A DNA stretch of 64,000 nt, from NCBI RefSeq assembly GCF_003063355.1, contig NZ_NESH01000002.1:496001-560000 (forward strand). The letters run 5' to 3'. Shown here in pieces: positions 16,792 through 26,200 of this stretch (its first letter is position 1; each line of letters begins with the position of its first letter). This DNA is from Limnohabitans sp. Bal53. GTDB lineage: Bacteria; Pseudomonadota; Gammaproteobacteria; Burkholderiales; Burkholderiaceae_C. The notes under the pieces were generated by a model that had not been told where the DNA came from, ran no database searches, and saw only the letters and a list, made by a program, of their open reading frames with translations. The position numbers were made by a program, and so were the translations under genes.

Positions 16792-19700
16792 ATGTCGATA
16801 CACGTTGCCCTGCACCACGTCACCCACTACACCTACGACCGACCCGTGCAGCTTGGCCCCCAGGTCATCCGCCTGCGCCCGGCCCCCCACAGCCGAAGCC
16901 GCATCCTGAGCTACAGCCTGCAGGTCGAACCCGCGGAGCACTTCATCAACTGGCAGCAAGACGCCTTTGCCAATTACCAGGCGCGTTTGGTTTTCCCGAA
17001 AAAAACCACCTCCTTCAAAGTGACGGTGGACGTGGTCACCGAAATGGCCGTGTTCAACCCCTTTGATTTTTTTCTGGAGCCCTCGGCTGAAGAAGTGCCC
17101 TTCAAGTACGCGGATACGGTGCGCGAGGAGCTGCAGTCCTATCTCGTCAAAGACCATAAGGCCCCGCTGTTCAAAAAATACCTGGCCAGCTTGGACCGCA
17201 AGCGCCAACGCACCATCGATTTTTTGGTGCAGATCAACCAACGCCTGCACCAAGACATCCGCTACACCATCCGCATGGAGCCCGGCGTGCAAACGCCCGA
17301 AGAAACACTGACCCTGAAAAGCGGCTCATGCCGCGATTCGGCCTGGCTGTTGGTGCAGCTGTTTCGCCACATGAACATCGCGGCCCGTTTTGTCTCCGGC
17401 TACTTGATCCAGCTGGCCCCGGACGTGAAATCGCTCGACGGCCCCAGCGGCACCGAAGTCGACTTCACCGACCTGCACGCCTGGTGCGAGGTGTATTTGC
17501 CGGGCGCAGGCTGGATTGGGCTGGACCCAACGTCGGGTTTGCTGGCGGGCGAAGGCCATATCCCGCTGGCCTGCACACCGCAGCCGTCAGCTGCCGCACC
17601 GATCGAAGGCCTGATGGACAAGGCCGAGGTCGAGTTCCACCACGAGATGAGCGTCACGCGCATCCACGAGTCACCCCGCGTGACCAAGCCTTACAGCGAA
17701 GAGCAATGGGCCGATGTGCTGGAACTGGGTGAAATGGTCGATGCGCAGTTGGTGGCCCAAGACGTGCGCCTGACCATGGGTGGCGAGCCCACTTTTGTGT
17801 CGACCCAAGACCGCGATGGTGCGGAATGGAACACCGACGCCCTGGGCCCAACCAAGCGGGGCCTGGCCACGGAGCTGGTGCACAAGCTGCGCCAGCAGTA
17901 TGGCCAAGGCGGGTTTTTGCACTTTGGCCAAGGCAAGTGGTACCCGGGCGAGCAGCTGCCGCGCTGGGCGCTCAGCATTTACTGGCGCGCCGATGGCAAG
18001 CCCTGCTGGCAAGACCCGGCCGTGTTCGCCGATGAGTGCGAACCCAGTGCCTACACCAGCGCCGACGCGTTGCGCTTCATGCAAGCCCTGACTGAACAGC
18101 TGGGTCTGCCGGGTGAAACAGTGCTCCCCGGCTACGAGGACACCTGGTACTACCTGTGGCGCGAACGCCGCTTGCCCGTCAACGTGGACCCGTTTGACGC
18201 CCGACTGGACGACGAGATGGAGCGCAACCGCTTGCGCCGCATCTTCAGCCAGGGGCTGGATGCGGCGGTGGGCTATGTGCTGCCGCTGCAGCCCATCGAT
18301 CCACCCGAGGGCAAGAGCCCTGTGCTGACCGGAACGCAGTGGCAAACCGGCCGCTGGTTTGTGCGCGACGAGCGCATGTATTTGATGCCCGGTGATTCCC
18401 CCATGGGCTGGCGCTTGCCACTGGACTCGCTGCCCTGGGCCGCGCCGACCGATCGCTGGCACATGATCGAGCAAGATCCCTTCTCGCCTCACCTCTTGCC
18501 GCGCGCGGCTTTGCCTGCTTCACCGATTGCCATGCAGCCCAGGCACATCACGGCAAGCCCTGACGCCAGCGCAACCAGCAAGGAGGTGGCTGCGCAAAAC
18601 GTCTCGGCCAAGTTCAAGTCCGATCCATCGGTGGTGCGCACCGCCTTGTGCGTGGAAGTGCGCGACCCGAACCGCGCCAACGGTCCCAAGGTCGAGGCCG
18701 CTGCCATGACCAAGGGCGAAAAGTCCGGGGTGCTGTATGTCTTCATGCCGCCTCTGGCGCGCCTCGAAGACTACCTGGCGCTGCTCAGCGCGGTCGAAGC
18801 CACCGCCAAAACCCTGGGCCTGAAAATCGTCCTCGAAGGCTACCCTCCCCCCCGCGACCCGCGCCTGAAACTGTTGCAGGTCACACCCGACCCCGGCGTG
18901 ATCGAGGTCAACATCCACCCGGCCCACAACTGGACCGAGTTGGTCGACCACACCGAGTTTTTGTACCAGGCGGCGTTTGAAACCCACTTGTCGGCCGAGA
19001 AGTTCATGACCGACGGCCGCCACACCGGCACCGGCGGCGGCAACCACATGGTGATGGGCGGGGCCACGCCCGCCGATAGCCCGTTTTTGCGCCGCCCCGA
19101 GTTGCTGGCTAGCCTGGTCCTGTATTGGCACAACCACCCGAGCCTGAGTTATTTGTTCAGCGGCATGTTCATCGGCCCCACCAGCCAGGCCCCGCGTGTG
19201 GACGAGGCGCGCAACGACCAGGTCTATGAGCTGGAAATTGCCCTGCGCGAGATCGTGCGACACCGACAAAAGCATGGCGAAGACATGCCCCCTTGGATCG
19301 TGGACCGCACCCTGCGCAACATCCTGATCGACGTGACCGGCAACACCCACCGCAGCGAGTTTTGCATCGACAAGATGTATTCACCCGACAGCAGCACCGG
19401 GCGACTGGGCCTTTTGGAACTGCGCGCCTTTGAGATGCCGCCGCACGCCCGCATGAGCATCGTGCAGCAGTTGCTGCTGCGCGCGCTGTTGGCCCGTTTT
19501 TGGGAGGCACCGTATTCGGCCCCCGTGACCCGTTGGGGCACTGAGCTGCACGACCGCTTCATGCTGCCGCACTGGATACACAAGGACTTTGACGACGTGC
19601 TGACCGAGTTGGGCGATGCGGGTTTCCACTTTGACCCGAGCTGGTTCGCGCCGCATTTTGAGTTCCGCTTCCCGCTGGTCGGCCAAGTCAAGGTCGATGG

Positions 19701-20241
19701 CGCAGTCGTCACGCTGCGCAATGCGCTGGAGCCTTGGCACGTCATGGGTGAAGAAAGCTCAGCGGGCGGCACCGCCCGTTATGTGGATTCATCGCTCGAG
19801 CGCATCGAGGTGCATGTGACCGGCATGAACCCGGCGCGGCACACCGTGACCGTCAACGGCCAGCCCCTGCCCTTGCAACCCACCGGCGTGGTCGGCGAAT
19901 ACGTGGCCAGTGTGCGCTACAAGGCTTGGAACCCACCGTCATCACTGCACCCGAGTATTGGCGTGCATGCGCCGCTCACGGTGGATCTGGTGGACACCTG
20001 GATGAAGCGGTCTTTGGGCGGCTGCCAATACCATGTGGTGCACCCCGGTGGGCGCAGCTACGACAGCTTCCCGGTCAACGCCTACGAGGCCGAAAGCCGT
20101 CGACTGGCCCGCTTTTTCCGCATGGGCCACACGCCCAATGTCATGAAACAGCTCACCCGTCTGCGGCCCAACGCCCAGTTGCACGCCAGCCCAGAGTTTC
20201 CGCACACCCTGGATTTGAGGCGACAATCGTTTGATGAATGA
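16792..20241 (+). CDS. transglutaminase-like plus DUF2126 putative amidoligase protein
   Basis: 1149 residues from ATG 16792; the in-frame extension to 16666 lacks family similarity. Residues 1-300 form a transglutaminase-like domain with N-terminal beta region (HVALHHVTHYTYDRPVQLGPQVIRLRPAP) and an intact triad: Cys180 in SGSCRDSAW, His229 in DLHAWCEVYLPGAGW, Asp245 in GLDPTSG. The remaining about 800 residues are DUF2126, a family described in Pfam as a putative amidoligase (VRLTMGGEPTFVSTQDRDGAEWNTDALGP, FGQGKWYPGEQLPRW, EVNIHPAHNWTELVDHTEFLYQ, DGRHTGTGGGNHMVMGG). It overlaps the next gene by 8 bp. A role in making or breaking isopeptide/amide bonds is inferred; no substrate is known. Confidence 0.92.
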   Translation: MSIHVALHHVTHYTYDRPVQLGPQVIRLRPAPHSRSRILSYSLQVEPAEHFINWQQDAFANYQARLVFPKKTTSFKVTVDVVTEMAVFNPFDFFLEPSAEEVPFKYADTVREELQSYLVKDHKAPLFKKYLASLDRKRQRTIDFLVQINQRLHQDIRYTIRMEPGVQTPEETLTLKSGSCRDSAWLLVQLFRHMNIAARFVSGYLIQLAPDVKSLDGPSGTEVDFTDLHAWCEVYLPGAGWIGLDPTSGLLAGEGHIPLACTPQPSAAAPIEGLMDKAEVEFHHEMSVTRIHESPRVTKPYSEEQWADVLELGEMVDAQLVAQDVRLTMGGEPTFVSTQDRDGAEWNTDALGPTKRGLATELVHKLRQQYGQGGFLHFGQGKWYPGEQLPRWALSIYWRADGKPCWQDPAVFADECEPSAYTSADALRFMQALTEQLGLPGETVLPGYEDTWYYLWRERRLPVNVDPFDARLDDEMERNRLRRIFSQGLDAAVGYVLPLQPIDPPEGKSPVLTGTQWQTGRWFVRDERMYLMPGDSPMGWRLPLDSLPWAAPTDRWHMIEQDPFSPHLLPRAALPASPIAMQPRHITASPDASATSKEVAAQNVSAKFKSDPSVVRTALCVEVRDPNRANGPKVEAAAMTKGEKSGVLYVFMPPLARLEDYLALLSAVEATAKTLGLKIVLEGYPPPRDPRLKLLQVTPDPGVIEVNIHPAHNWTELVDHTEFLYQAAFETHLSAEKFMTDGRHTGTGGGNHMVMGGATPADSPFLRRPELLASLVLYWHNHPSLSYLFSGMFIGPTSQAPRVDEARNDQVYELEIALREIVRHRQKHGEDMPPWIVDRTLRNILIDVTGNTHRSEFCIDKMYSPDSSTGRLGLLELRAFEMPPHARMSIVQQLLLRALLARFWEAPYSAPVTRWGTELHDRFMLPHWIHKDFDDVLTELGDAGFHFDPSWFAPHFEFRFPLVGQVKVDGAVVTLRNALEPWHVMGEESSAGGTARYVDSSLERIEVHVTGMNPARHTVTVNGQPLPLQPTGVVGEYVASVRYKAWNPPSSLHPSIGVHAPLTVDLVDTWMKRSLGGCQYHVVHPGGRSYDSFPVNAYEAESRRLARFFRMGHTPNVMKQLTRLRPNAQLHASPEFPHTLDLRRQSFDE

Positions 20242-22978
20242 CCGATCGCCCCGACCAGACGGTGCTCCAGAAACTGCTGCCCTGAAAGGGCTGGTGCTTG
20301 GACACGAAGCCGCGCCAACTGGGCATTGGGACGAGCTGCGGGGCGAAGTCTCATTGGCCAAGGCGGATACAAGCCGTTCCATCAGTGCCCCCTGGCAGCA
20401 CTTCTTGGCGCCGTTGAACAAGGCGGACCCCAGCCGCGAGGCCGACCTCAACAGCCGCATGGCGAACTTGCAGCGGCAGGTGCGCGACAACGGCATCACC
20501 TACAACGTGTACGCCAGCGCGGACCAGCCGCAGCGCCCGTGGTCGCTTGACCTGTTCCCGCTCATGCTCAGCCACAGCGACTGGCAGCTGATCGAGGCCG
20601 GTGTGATGCAGCGCATGCAGTTGCTCGAACGCATCATGGCCGACGCTTATGGCCCACAACAGCTGGTGCTGCGTGGCCAGTTGCCCGCCGCCTTGGTTCA
20701 AGGCCACCCAGCCTATTTGCCTGCCATGCAGGGCGTGGCTCCGGTGGGTGGACGCTACTTGTCCTTGGCCGCGTTCGATCTGGCGCGTGGCCCGGACGGC
20801 TGCTGGTGGTTGCTGTCGCAACGCACACAAGCGCCCTCGGGCCTGGGTTACCTGATCGAAAACCGCCAAATCGTCTCGCGCCTGTTCCCGCAGGCCTTCG
20901 AAGCCTTTCCGGTGCAGCGACTAGCGCACACCTACCGCACCCTGATCGACGGCCTCAAGGCCCGCAGCCCGGCAGGCGCTTCGGCGCACATCGCCTTGCT
21001 CACGCCCGGGCCTTATAACGAAACTTATTTTGAGCACGCTTACCTCGCCCGCTATCTGGGCCTGAGCCTGGTGCAGGGCAACGACCTGACGGTGCGTGAC
21101 CAAAAGCTGTACCTCAAAACCCTGCAAGGCCTGCAGCCTGTGCACGGCTTGCTCAAGCGGGTGGACGACGACTGGATTGACCCGCTGGAGCTGCGCGCCG
21201 ACTCCACGCTGGGGGTGCCCGGCTTGCTGCAAGCGGTGCGCAGCGGCAACGTGTTGGTGGCCAACACGCCTGGTTCGGGTTTTTTGGAGTCGAGCGCGCT
21301 GCTGGGCTTCATGCCCGGCCTGGCGCGGGAACTGTTGGGGCAAGAACTGCAACTGCCTGCCATCCCCAGCTGGTGGTGCGGCGAAGCCGCTGCGCTGCAA
21401 GACGTGCTGCCGCGCATCTCAAGTTGTGTGATCAAGCCCACCTACCCCCACCACACCGACCGCCACAGTTTTGAGCCGGTGCTGGGCCATCGCCTCTCGC
21501 CCTCAGAACAAAGCGAATGGGCCCGGCGTATCCAGCGCAACCCCGATGACCACACCCTGCAGTCGTGGTTGCCGCTGTCGCACCAACCCACTTGGCAAAG
21601 CGGCTCGGATGGCACTTCCAGCATCGCGTTGCGCCCGGTCGTGCTGCGCGTGTTTGCAGTGGTCGACGCCCAAGGCGGCTGGCAGGTTTTGCCCGGAGGT
21701 CTGGCCCGACTGGGCACACGCGAAGGCATCGCCTCGATGCAGCGCGGCGGCTCCAGCGCGGACGTGTGGGTGCAAAGCCCAACTGCTGCGCCCAAAGCCA
21801 GCACTCGCGCTGCCCAATCCAGTCAGAAACAAGCCCAGTCTCCAACACAGTCGCCCAGTCCAACCCAAGCACCGGCCCTTTCCCCATTGACCACCAGCAT
21901 CCCGGCCGCCAGCGATGCGCTCGCGCAGCGCCAACGTTTGGTCACCAGCCGCGCCGCAGAAAACCTGTTTTGGATGGGCCGCTACACCGAGCGCACTGAA
22001 AACACCTTGCGCTTGGTGCGTTTGAGCTTGGAGATTTTGGGCAGCGAAAACCAGAACCTGCCTTGTTTGCGCCACTTCATCACCCGAATGGCCACGCGCC
22101 ACGGCCTGGTGCGTGCAGGCGTGCCTGCCGCAGCGCAGGCGCACCGCGTGTTCGAGCGCTCCTTGATCGCCGGTCTGTGGGACCAAGAGATGGCCACCAG
22201 TGTGGGCTTTAACCTGCGCTCAGTGCGCCTGGCCGCAGCTTCGGTGCGCGAGCGCCTCTCGCCCGAACACTGGCGCCTGTTGGAACAAGCCGAGTCGCGC
22301 TTTTTCCAGTTGGCCAAAGGGACCGGCTTGGCCCAACCCACCCCAGACGCCTTGCCGGACACTGTGGCGGTGCAGCGGCTTTTGGCCGACACCAGCCAGA
22401 TGCTGGCCGCGCTCACAGGCGCACAAACCGACCGCATGAGCCGCGACGATGGCTGGCGATTGCTCTCCATAGGCCGCCACATCGAGCGGCTGGAATTTTT
22501 GTCGCACGCCTTGAGCGAAGCCGTGCAACTGGGCCTGATCGAAGAGCAAGCCGGGTTTGACGCCGTGCTGGACCTGTTTGACAGCACCATCAGTTTCCAC
22601 GCCCAGTACCAGCAAAGCCGCACCCCCCAGGCCCTGGTGGACCTGTTGGTGACCGACCCGGACAACCCCCGCTCGCTGGGCTGGGTGGCGCACACCCTGC
22701 GCTCGCGCCTGCGGCGCATGGGCCAATTGGCCGAAGGGGCAACCTTGCCCCTGGCCGAGCGGCTGCCCGCGCTGATCGAGCTGAGGCCTCAAGCGCTTTG
22801 GCCCCTGGACACCCCACGAGACGCCAGCACCAGCGCCGACCCCACGGCAACACACCAGCCCCTGCCCCTGCTGGCCACACTCGGCCAATGCCAAAGCGCC
22901 GCACGCGAGGTCTCGGACCATCTGTGCAGCCTGTTTTTCACGCACAGTGGCGAAGCCCGCTACAGCGTGGGCGCTTGA
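20234..22978 (+). CDS. fused circularly permuted ATP-grasp and alpha-E protein
   Basis: 914 residues; ATG at 20234, nested inside the last codons of the DUF2126 gene. Residues 1 to about 515 are a type 2 ATP-grasp domain (YASADQPQRPWSLDLFPLMLSHSDWQLIEAGVMQRMQLLERIMADAYGP, PSGLGYLIENRQIVSRLFPQAF, LVQGNDLTVRDQKLYLKTLQGLQPVHGLLKRVDDDWIDPLELR). A low-complexity Ser/Gln/Pro/Ala linker runs about 515-560. Residues 565 onward are alpha-E (RAAENLFWMGRYTERTENTLRLVRLSLEIL), paralogous to the separate gene at 11310-12287. The fusion supports physical partnership of the two activities. Function unknown; presumed ligase within the amidoligase/transglutaminase operon. Confidence 0.92.
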   Translation: MNDRSPRPDGAPETAALKGLVLGHEAAPTGHWDELRGEVSLAKADTSRSISAPWQHFLAPLNKADPSREADLNSRMANLQRQVRDNGITYNVYASADQPQRPWSLDLFPLMLSHSDWQLIEAGVMQRMQLLERIMADAYGPQQLVLRGQLPAALVQGHPAYLPAMQGVAPVGGRYLSLAAFDLARGPDGCWWLLSQRTQAPSGLGYLIENRQIVSRLFPQAFEAFPVQRLAHTYRTLIDGLKARSPAGASAHIALLTPGPYNETYFEHAYLARYLGLSLVQGNDLTVRDQKLYLKTLQGLQPVHGLLKRVDDDWIDPLELRADSTLGVPGLLQAVRSGNVLVANTPGSGFLESSALLGFMPGLARELLGQELQLPAIPSWWCGEAAALQDVLPRISSCVIKPTYPHHTDRHSFEPVLGHRLSPSEQSEWARRIQRNPDDHTLQSWLPLSHQPTWQSGSDGTSSIALRPVVLRVFAVVDAQGGWQVLPGGLARLGTREGIASMQRGGSSADVWVQSPTAAPKASTRAAQSSQKQAQSPTQSPSPTQAPALSPLTTSIPAASDALAQRQRLVTSRAAENLFWMGRYTERTENTLRLVRLSLEILGSENQNLPCLRHFITRMATRHGLVRAGVPAAAQAHRVFERSLIAGLWDQEMATSVGFNLRSVRLAAASVRERLSPEHWRLLEQAESRFFQLAKGTGLAQPTPDALPDTVAVQRLLADTSQMLAALTGAQTDRMSRDDGWRLLSIGRHIERLEFLSHALSEAVQLGLIEEQAGFDAVLDLFDSTISFHAQYQQSRTPQALVDLLVTDPDNPRSLGWVAHTLRSRLRRMGQLAEGATLPLAERLPALIELRPQALWPLDTPRDASTSADPTATHQPLPLLATLGQCQSAAREVSDHLCSLFFTHSGEARYSVGA

Positions 22979-23000
22979 AGTACAGAGCACAACACACACC

Positions 23001-23909
23001 ATGCGCCTGGCCATCACACACGACACCCGCTACCGCTACAGCCCCTCGGTGCAAACCGCGCAGCACGTGGCCCACCTGCAAGCGGCCGACACGCCTTGCC
23101 AAAGCGTCCTGCGTCACACCCTGCAGATCTCGCCCGAGGCCACGGTGCAGCACAGCATCGATGCCTTTTTGAACCACCGCGCCTATTGGGCGCTGACGCA
23201 CCCGCACGAGGGCCTGAGCGTGCGGGCCTACACCGAGGTCGAGACCCGCGCCATCGCCCCCATACCCGCTGCCAACGCCCAACAAAGCTGGGAAGCCGTG
23301 CGCGAGCACTTCCGCTACAGAGGCGGTCAGGCGGGTGATGTGCATGCGGGCATGGTCTTTGGCTCGCACCACGCGCCCGTTCACGCCAACTTTGCGGACT
23401 ATGCCCAAAGCAGTTTCACGCCTGGGCGCTCGCTCATGCAAGCGGCCCAAGCCCTCACGGCCCGCATGCACCGCGATTTCCATTACGAAACGGCCAGCAC
23501 CGACATCAACACCCCGGCGCTTGAGGCGCTGCAAAACAAACGCGGGGTTTGCCAAGACTTTGCCCACATCCTGGTGGCCTGCTTGCGCTCGCTGGGCCTG
23601 CCCGCCCGCTACGTGAGCGGCTACCTGCTGACACAGCCGCCGCCGGGTCAGCCCCGCTTGGTGGGCAGCGACGCCTCACACGCCTGGGCCTCGGTGTATG
23701 TGCCCCAGTTGGCCAACCACGCCAGCCAAGGCTGGTTCGACCTGGACCCGACCAACGACCGCTGCGGCCTGGCCAGCCCGGGTGAAGATTACGTGCGCTT
23801 GGCGGTCGGCCGCGATTTTGCCGATGTCTCGCCCCTGCGCGGCGTGCTGCAAGGCGGCGGGGCGCACACCCTCGAGGTCGCGGTCACGGTGGCACCTTTA
23901 CCGGGTTGA
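23001..23909 (+). CDS. transglutaminase family protein
   Basis: 302 residues beginning MRLAITHDTRYRYSPSVQTAQHVAHL, the standard N-terminal beta region of bacterial transglutaminase-like cysteine proteins. The triad is complete: Cys184 in NKRGVCQDFAH, His227 in ASHAWASVYVP, Asp249 in FDLDPTND. No signal peptide, so cytoplasmic. It starts 22 bp after the ATP-grasp/alpha-E fusion and closes the three-gene operon 16792-23909. In this family the domain more often acts as a protease or amidase than a cross-linker, so together with the ligase-like partners it may remove what they add; that is inference. Confidence 0.93.
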   Translation: MRLAITHDTRYRYSPSVQTAQHVAHLQAADTPCQSVLRHTLQISPEATVQHSIDAFLNHRAYWALTHPHEGLSVRAYTEVETRAIAPIPAANAQQSWEAVREHFRYRGGQAGDVHAGMVFGSHHAPVHANFADYAQSSFTPGRSLMQAAQALTARMHRDFHYETASTDINTPALEALQNKRGVCQDFAHILVACLRSLGLPARYVSGYLLTQPPPGQPRLVGSDASHAWASVYVPQLANHASQGWFDLDPTNDRCGLASPGEDYVRLAVGRDFADVSPLRGVLQGGGAHTLEVAVTVAPLPG

Positions 23910-23970
23910 AAAAAGGGCTGGCAAGACTGTGAGCGCAAAAAATGCCTCCACCTTGGCCACATTGGGTCCA

Positions 23971-24666
23971 TCAGTCACGCAGGACCTGCAAGACCTCCGA
24001 GCGAAATTCACGCCCATACAAAATGAGCACCACCAAGGCCGTGGCCAAAACCAGGGCCATGGGCGAAAAAAACCAGGCCATGGCGGCGAAAGAAAAATAA
24101 TAGGCCCGCAAGCCATCGTTGAAAGTTTCGGCCGCCGCGCTCACCAGGTTGCCCGCACGCTCGGCAAAATGCTGGCGGTCAAACCGCTGGGCGGCAAAGT
24201 CCTCTGGTGGGGGCATGGCCCCAATGACCAGCGCCACAAAGGTGTACTGCCGCATGGACCAAGAAAAACGGAAGAAGGCATACACAAAAATGCCCACCAA
24301 CACCAAGATCTTGAACTCGAAGACCAGCAGTGGCGTGGGTTGCGCAAATGGAATTTCTCCCACCAGCTCGGCCGCCTTGTCGGTGGTGCCCAAGAGCGCG
24401 AACAAACCACCAATGATGATGATGCTGGTGGAGGAAAAAAATGCCGGGGTTTGCGACAGGTTCTGGGTGATCAGGCCGTCGAGCATGCGGGGGTCACGGC
24501 CTGTGGCCTGCATCATCCACATCTGGCGGTATCGGTTGGTGTTGGCGATCAGGCTTTGGTCACGCATGCCGCGCACCTTGGCCAGCCAGGCATAACCCAC
24601 CCACATGCCGAAAAACGTAAAAAGGGCCAGCCAATCGAGCCAAGGCAGCATGGTGATGATTTTCAT
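23971..24666 (-). CDS. DUF599 membrane protein
   Basis: 231 residues, four predicted membrane helices (WLDWLALFTFFGMWVGYAWL, FFSSTSIIIIGGLFALLG, LLVFEFKILVLVGIFVYAFFRF, AAMAWFFSPMALVLATALVVLIL). Between helix 1 and 2 lies the family signature NTNRYRQMWMMQATGRDPRMLDGLITQNLSQTPAF, and after helix 3 the FSWSMRQYTFVALVIGAMP stretch. DUF599 proteins are common in proteobacteria but have no assigned function. It is convergent with the transglutaminase gene and separated from the flavodoxin gene by a terminator. Confidence 0.9.
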   Translation of the reverse strand: MKIITMLPWLDWLALFTFFGMWVGYAWLAKVRGMRDQSLIANTNRYRQMWMMQATGRDPRMLDGLITQNLSQTPAFFSSTSIIIIGGLFALLGTTDKAAELVGEIPFAQPTPLLVFEFKILVLVGIFVYAFFRFSWSMRQYTFVALVIGAMPPPEDFAAQRFDRQHFAERAGNLVSAAAETFNDGLRAYYFSFAAMAWFFSPMALVLATALVVLILYGREFRSEVLQVLRD

Positions 24667-24747
24667 GCCTCTATCCTAGCAAGCGCAGGGTGTTCGGATG
24701 AGCCCCAGATCGTCAACACGCCTGTCTTTTTCAAAGCGCCCACAAAA

Positions 24748-24777
24748 AAGCCGAGGCACAACGATGTGCCTCGGCTT
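24748..24777 (-). terminator. Rho-independent terminator of the flavodoxin gene
   Basis: 13-bp stem (24748-24760 with 24765-24777) and 4-base loop; on the minus strand the stem is followed by a run of six T. It lies 22 bp beyond the stop of the flavodoxin gene at 24799. Confidence 0.9.
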
Positions 24778-24798
24778 GTTCATCCAGAAAGATCGCGA

Positions 24799-25332
24799 TC
24801 AGCCGCGCAGCTTGGCCGCCACGGCCGCCACACGCTCGCCATAGGCTTTGGCGGTGTCCAGGTCGCCCTGGGGGATGTCTTCGGCTGGGCTGGTCGGGCC
24901 CACTTGGGCCATCACGCCGGAGTTGGAGCCAATGCGGTTGATGTTGCCGTCGTTCAAGGCGGGCTGACCCACCCACACCATGCCTTGCTGCATGGCCAAG
25001 GTGATGAAGTACTGGATGGTGGACAGTTTGTCGCCGCTCGGGCTGGCCGAGATGGTGAAGCCGCCAGCAACCTTGTCTTTCCAAGCGCTGGTGAACCAAC
25101 GCTTGGAGGTGGCGTCGGCAAACTTCTTGAACTGCCAAGACGCCATACCCATGTAAGTGGGCGAGCCGAAGATGATCGCGTCTGCGGCGTCCAGTGCGGT
25201 CCAGTCGGCGTCGGTGATGTTGCCGTCGGCGTCAATGGCGATCACTTGTGCGTTGGCGCCTTGGGCCACAAATTGGGCGACGCGCTGGGTGTGGCCGTAG
25301 CCAGAGTGGTAAACAACAACGGTTTTTGCCAT
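24799..25332 (-). CDS. flavodoxin-fold NAD(P)H:quinone oxidoreductase (WrbA-like)
   Basis: 177 residues. FMN-binding flavodoxin fold: the phosphate loop VYHSGYGHTQRVA follows the first strand, FGSPTYMGMASWQFKKFAD forms the isoalloxazine loop, and NRIGSNSGVMAQVGP lies near the end where WrbA-type proteins carry their third FMN contact. WrbA proteins reduce quinones by two electrons and protect against redox cycling; this protein is a little shorter than E. coli WrbA (198). It follows the pirin gene on the same strand with 53 bp between, and pirins also act on quinone-like flavonoids, so a shared quinone-stress role is plausible. Confidence 0.88.
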   Translation of the reverse strand: MAKTVVVYHSGYGHTQRVAQFVAQGANAQVIAIDADGNITDADWTALDAADAIIFGSPTYMGMASWQFKKFADATSKRWFTSAWKDKVAGGFTISASPSGDKLSTIQYFITLAMQQGMVWVGQPALNDGNINRIGSNSGVMAQVGPTSPAEDIPQGDLDTAKAYGERVAAVAAKLRG

Positions 25333-25385
25333 GAGAAAAGCTCCTGAATAAATGACAGAGGTTTAAAAAAGAAAAGAAAGAAAAA

Positions 25386-26099
25386 TCAAGCGGCCAGATC
25401 GAAGACCAGGACTTCCGCGTCCTGGCCTTCGCCCAAAGCCAAAGAAGACTCGGCTTGAAGCATGGCCGCATCGCCTGCGCCCAGCGCCTGGCCATTGATC
25501 TGCAGCGCACCTCGCACCAAAAACACATAAGCTTTGCGGGCCGGGTTCAAGGGCAACGTGGCACTTTCTGAACCATTGAACAGGCCAGCGTACATGCGGG
25601 CATCGGCGTGAATTTCAACCGCGTGGGCGGCCGCTTGGGCATCGGTGGCAGGTGCGGCCACCAAGGCCAGTTGACCGCGCTTGGCGCTTTCGGGCACGGT
25701 TTTTTGCTCATACCCAGGGTCAATGCCCGTCACATTGGGCTCGATCCAGATTTGCAGAAAGTGCGTTTGCTCACCCTTGGCGTGGTTGAACTCGCTGTGG
25801 CGCACGCCGCTGCCCGCACTCATGCGCTGCACATCACCGGGCGGAATCCCTTTCACATTGCCCATGCTGTCCTGGTGGGCCAAATTGCCCGACAGCACAT
25901 AGCTGATGATCTCCATGTCGCGGTGACCGTGCGTGCCAAAGCCAGTGCCAGGGTCGATGCGGTCTTCGTTGATGACCCGCAGATTGCCAAAGCCCATGTG
26001 GGCCGGGTCAAAGTAATTGGCAAACGAGAAACTGTGAAACGACTTGAGCCAGCCGTGGTCGGCGTAGCCGCGTTCGGCAGATTTGCGCAGGGTCAGCAT
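25386..26099 (-). CDS. pirin family protein
   Basis: 237 residues from the ATG at 26099, preceded by a GGAG ribosome site; the six-codon upstream extension is unlikely. Bicupin protein with the family start LRKSAERGYADHGWLKSFHSFSFANYFDP and metal-binding histidines in GTHGHRDMEIISYVLSG and SGVRHSEFNHAKGEQTHFLQIWIEP. The E. coli homologue YhhW has quercetinase activity; others modulate transcription. The gene faces a LysR regulator, a very common arrangement for pirin/quinone-stress genes, and leads the flavodoxin gene. Confidence 0.93.
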   Translation of the reverse strand: MLTLRKSAERGYADHGWLKSFHSFSFANYFDPAHMGFGNLRVINEDRIDPGTGFGTHGHRDMEIISYVLSGNLAHQDSMGNVKGIPPGDVQRMSAGSGVRHSEFNHAKGEQTHFLQIWIEPNVTGIDPGYEQKTVPESAKRGQLALVAAPATDAQAAAHAVEIHADARMYAGLFNGSESATLPLNPARKAYVFLVRGALQINGQALGAGDAAMLQAESSLALGEGQDAEVLVFDLAA

Positions 26100-26154
26100 G
26101 GGTTTTCTCCTGGTCAATGGGGTGCAGCATTCTCTGCAACACGTGTCAGAACTT

Positions 26155-26200
26155 TAACGATCTAACGATCTGGAACCATTGATGCTGTTTGCTGGCATCA
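26155..26200. promoter_or_regulatory. candidate regulatory sites between pirin and LysR genes
   Basis: Two adjacent copies of AACGATCT (26156-26163 and 26164-26171) are followed by an interrupted dyad TGATGC-N9-GCATCA (26180-26200) centred 42 bp before the LysR start. LysR regulators usually bind such dyads in the shared divergent promoter. No binding data; position and symmetry only. Confidence 0.45.
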
